Source of the DNA: Pseudomonadota bacterium
GTDB lineage: Bacteria > Pseudomonadota > Alphaproteobacteria > Sphingomonadales > Sphingomonadaceae
DNA length: 64,000 nucleotides
Direction: 5' to 3'
Assembly (NCBI GenBank): GCA_020160755.1
Contig: JAIUPN010000001.1
Location: 1 to 64,000, forward strand
Position numbers and translations under genes: made by a program. Positions 62,203 to 64,000 of this stretch are shown here, in pieces. Each line of letters begins with the position of its first letter. The stretch's first letter is position 1. The notes beneath the pieces were generated by a model. The model saw nothing but the letters and a program-made list of their open reading frames with translations. It was not told the DNA's origin and ran no database searches.

Positions 62203-62260
62203 TCCGGGCCGGGCGGCGGGTTTGATGTCTATTGGAATCGCGAAGCCGTCCGGCCCCGGA
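62203..62260 (+). promoter_or_regulatory. Expression-platform hairpin masking the ribosome site
   Basis: TCCGGGCCGGGCGG (62203-62216) can pair with CCGTCCGGCCCCGGA (62246-62260), with one G-U pair and one bulged base. The second arm overlaps the GGAG (62258-62261) that is the ribosome site for ATG 62268. Release of this hairpin by the aptamer would turn on translation. No T-tract follows, so control is more likely translational than by termination. Confidence 0.6.
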
Positions 62261-62267
62261 GTACCCC

Positions 62268-62840
62268 ATGGAAGCCCTGTTCACCTCGACCGCCGTCGTC
62301 GCGCTCGCCGAGATCGGCGACAAGACGCAATTGCTCGCGATCCTGCTCGCGACGCGCTTCAACCGTCCCGTGCCGATCATCCTCGGCATTTTGGTCGCGA
62401 CGCTCGCCAACCATGCGCTCGCCGCGCTGCTCGGCGCGTCGGCGGCGGCTTTCCTCGACAGCCCGGTCTTCCGCTATGCGATTGGCCTGTCATTCGTCGC
62501 GATGGCGGCGTGGACGCTGATCCCCGACAAGTTCGACGACGACGAAGCCCCCAAACCGGGTTTCGGTGCCTTCCTGACGACGCTGGTCGCCTTTTTCCTC
62601 GTCGAGATGGGTGACAAGACGCAGGTCGCGACGATCGCGCTCGGGGCGCAATATCATAATGTCGTGACCGTGACCGCGGGCACCACGCTCGGCATGATGA
62701 TCGCCAACGTGCCCGCGATCTTTCTCGGTCACGAACTGCTGAAGCGCGTCGACCTTGCCAAGGTCCGCATGGTTGCTGCGGGTCTGTTCCTCGTGATCGG
62801 CCTGTGGGTGCTGGCGCAGACCGCGGGCTGGCTCGGCTAG
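62268..62840 (+). CDS. GDT1/UPF0016 (TMEM165) family Mn2+ exporter
   Basis: The 190-residue inner-membrane protein has six membrane segments in two repeats, each with the cation motif E-x-G-D-K-T: AEIGDKTQLLAILL in the first half and VEMGDKTQVATIAL in the second. Family members export Mn2+ (MneA type) or exchange Mn2+/Ca2+. GGAG lies 6 nt before ATG 62268, inside a hairpin; the frame opens earlier at 62232. A Mn2+ riboswitch upstream supports a manganese-efflux role. Its TAG overlaps the galE stop by 3 bp. Confidence 0.94.
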   Translation: MEALFTSTAVVALAEIGDKTQLLAILLATRFNRPVPIILGILVATLANHALAALLGASAAAFLDSPVFRYAIGLSFVAMAAWTLIPDKFDDDEAPKPGFGAFLTTLVAFFLVEMGDKTQVATIALGAQYHNVVTVTAGTTLGMMIANVPAIFLGHELLKRVDLAKVRMVAAGLFLVIGLWVLAQTAGWLG

Positions 62841-63853
62841 TCGGCGTTGCGTCCCGCGAGGGTTCGTTCGAAATTCCAGCTCGATGAGCACATCGCGTCG
62901 AGGTCGCGCGCCGCCGACCAACCTAGCTCGCGCGCCGCGCGTTCGGGGCTGGCGAAGCAGCTCGCGACATCGCCGTCGCGGCGCGGCGCGATGCGATAGG
63001 GGATGGGCACGCCGTTGACGCGTTCGAACGCCTCGACCATGTCGAGCACCGAATAGCCCGTTCCCGTGCCGAGGTTCCACGTCGACAGCGGCTGGTCGGC
63101 CTTCGCGATCGCATCGAGCGCGGCGACATGGCCGCCCGCGAGGTCGACGACATGGATATAGTCGCGCACCCCGGTGCCGTCGGGGGTGTCGTAATCATCG
63201 CCGAACACCGACAATTCGGCGAGCCGCCCCGCTGCGACGCGGCTGATGAAGGGCATCAGATTGTTCGGGATGCCATTCGGATTCTCGCCGATCAGCCCGC
63301 TGTCGTGCGCGCCGACCGGGTTGAAGTAACGCAGGATCGCGATGCGCCATTCGGGATCAGCGGCGGCGACGTCGGCGAGCATTTCTTCGATCATCAGCTT
63401 GGTGCGACCATAGGGGTTGGTCGCCGAGGTCGGGTGATTCTCGTCGAGCGGCAGATATTGTGGCTGGCCATAGACCGTCGCGCTCGACGAAAAGACCAGC
63501 GTCTTCACGTCGCAATCGCGCATCGCTTCGAGCAGCGACAGCGTGCCGCGGACGTTGTTGTCATAATATTTGATAGGCTCGGCGACCGATTCGCCGACCG
63601 CCTTCAGTCCCGCGAAATGAATGACGGCCTCGATCGCATGCTCGCGCATCACGCGGCGCAGCGCGTCGCCGTCGCGGATATCTCCCTCGACCAGCGGCAC
63701 CGCGGTCCCAGTGATCGCTTCGAGGCGATCCATCACCGACGCGTCGCTGTTCGACAGATTGTCGAAACAGACAACCTCATGCTTCTCGGCGACCAGCGCG
63801 GCGGCGACGTGGCTGCCGATATATCCCGCCCCGCCTGTCAGTAGAATCTTCAT
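62837..63853 (-). CDS. galE: UDP-glucose 4-epimerase
   Basis: The 338-residue SDR interconverts UDP-glucose and UDP-galactose (and possibly the N-acetyl forms). The NAD+ motif is ILLTGGAGYIGSHVAAALV, the HFAGLKAVGESVAEPIKYYD and SSSATVYGQP segments are classic, and the catalytic NPYGRTKLMIEEML carries Tyr and Lys. DYIHVVDLAGGHVAALDAI follows. Length matches GalE. It converges on the Mn2+ exporter gene with stop codons sharing the palindrome CTAG. Its promoter should lie in the gap to the right end of the window, where nothing else is recognised up to 63984. Confidence 0.95.
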   Translation of the reverse strand: MKILLTGGAGYIGSHVAAALVAEKHEVVCFDNLSNSDASVMDRLEAITGTAVPLVEGDIRDGDALRRVMREHAIEAVIHFAGLKAVGESVAEPIKYYDNNVRGTLSLLEAMRDCDVKTLVFSSSATVYGQPQYLPLDENHPTSATNPYGRTKLMIEEMLADVAAADPEWRIAILRYFNPVGAHDSGLIGENPNGIPNNLMPFISRVAAGRLAELSVFGDDYDTPDGTGVRDYIHVVDLAGGHVAALDAIAKADQPLSTWNLGTGTGYSVLDMVEAFERVNGVPIPYRIAPRRDGDVASCFASPERAARELGWSAARDLDAMCSSSWNFERTLAGRNAD

Positions 63854-63984
63854 GCCTCGACCTGCCTCTACCGGGCTCCGTCGCCCGTCCTCGGCTGCCT
63901 ATTCTATCCGCGAGATACTACCAAGAGATTGTGGGCAACCAGTGCCTTGGCCATCCGCCGGTCGGCTTATGTCGATGGGATAGG

Positions 63985-64000
63985 TGGTGAGCCCTGCTGG
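63985..64000 (-). tRNA. Probable 3' end of a tRNA gene cut by the window edge
   Basis: Read on the minus strand the last bases are CCAGC, AGGGCTC, A, CCA: a T-stem 3' strand, a 7-nt acceptor strand, discriminator and encoded CCA. This layout fits a tRNA whose 5' part lies right of the window. An acceptor of this sequence recalls lysine tRNA of sphingomonads, but identity cannot be read without the anticodon. Confidence 0.4.

Overview
The window reads as the chromosome of a GC-rich alphaproteobacterium of the order Sphingomonadales, most like Sphingopyxis or a near relative. The reasons are the gene styles (FecI/FecR pairs, GumB-type export lipoprotein, TamA/TamB, SelO, hslVU) and the very high GC at third codon positions, which leaves long open frames antisense to real genes. 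This placement is an inference; no rRNA is present.

Bases 1-10400 are accessory. The left edge carries what looks like an IS21-family terminus (1-77). Next comes a leftward regulatory set: a 62-codon ORF, a GntR-type regulator, an ECF sigma factor and fecR. An intact IS1380-family element (1293-2938) with a clean 4-bp target duplication splits the sigma gene. To the right lie a sigma region 4-like protein, a single-chain nucleotidyltransferase-HEPN protein, and a rightward five-gene cluster (6962-9658) of mostly unrecognised genes. That cluster ends in an orphan MbcA/ParS/Xre-type antitoxin and starts behind three stacked hairpins.

From 10407 the content is core: hslU/hslV, then a mannose-6-phosphate isomerase and wecC/wecB (UDP-ManNAcA supply). 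A metallophosphatase runs the other way. Bases 16633-47680 are an almost unbroken leftward surface-polysaccharide locus. In order of transcription it holds an epimerase-like SDR, rfbACBD (dTDP-L-rhamnose), an O-antigen ligase/polymerase-like protein, an export lipoprotein, a Wzc-type tyrosine kinase, an unknown membrane-anchored protein, a complete pseudaminic acid set (pseB, pseC, pseF, a PseG-PseH fusion, pseI) with a capsule-synthesis-like protein, an aldo/keto reductase and a class III aminotransferase, a second sugar branch (DegT aminotransferase, second cytidylyltransferase, Gfo/Idh/MocA oxidoreductase), then transferases, a flippase, a second polymerase-like membrane protein, an epimerase and O-acetyltransferases. 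Together they look able to build, polymerise, flip and export a rhamnose- and pseudaminate-containing polymer.

Bases 47882-55184 add the initiation and precursor side: a FlaA1/WbpM-type dehydratase, a UDP-glucuronate 4-epimerase, a methyltransferase, a small PglC-like sugar transferase and a UDP-glucose dehydrogenase, with selO among them. Bases 55318-62095 encode TamA, TamB and a small lipoprotein. A yybP-ykoY Mn2+ riboswitch, whose 5' strand overlaps the lipoprotein stop codon, precedes a GDT1/UPF0016 Mn2+ exporter. galE follows on the other strand, and the final 16 bases look like the 3' end of a leftward tRNA gene.
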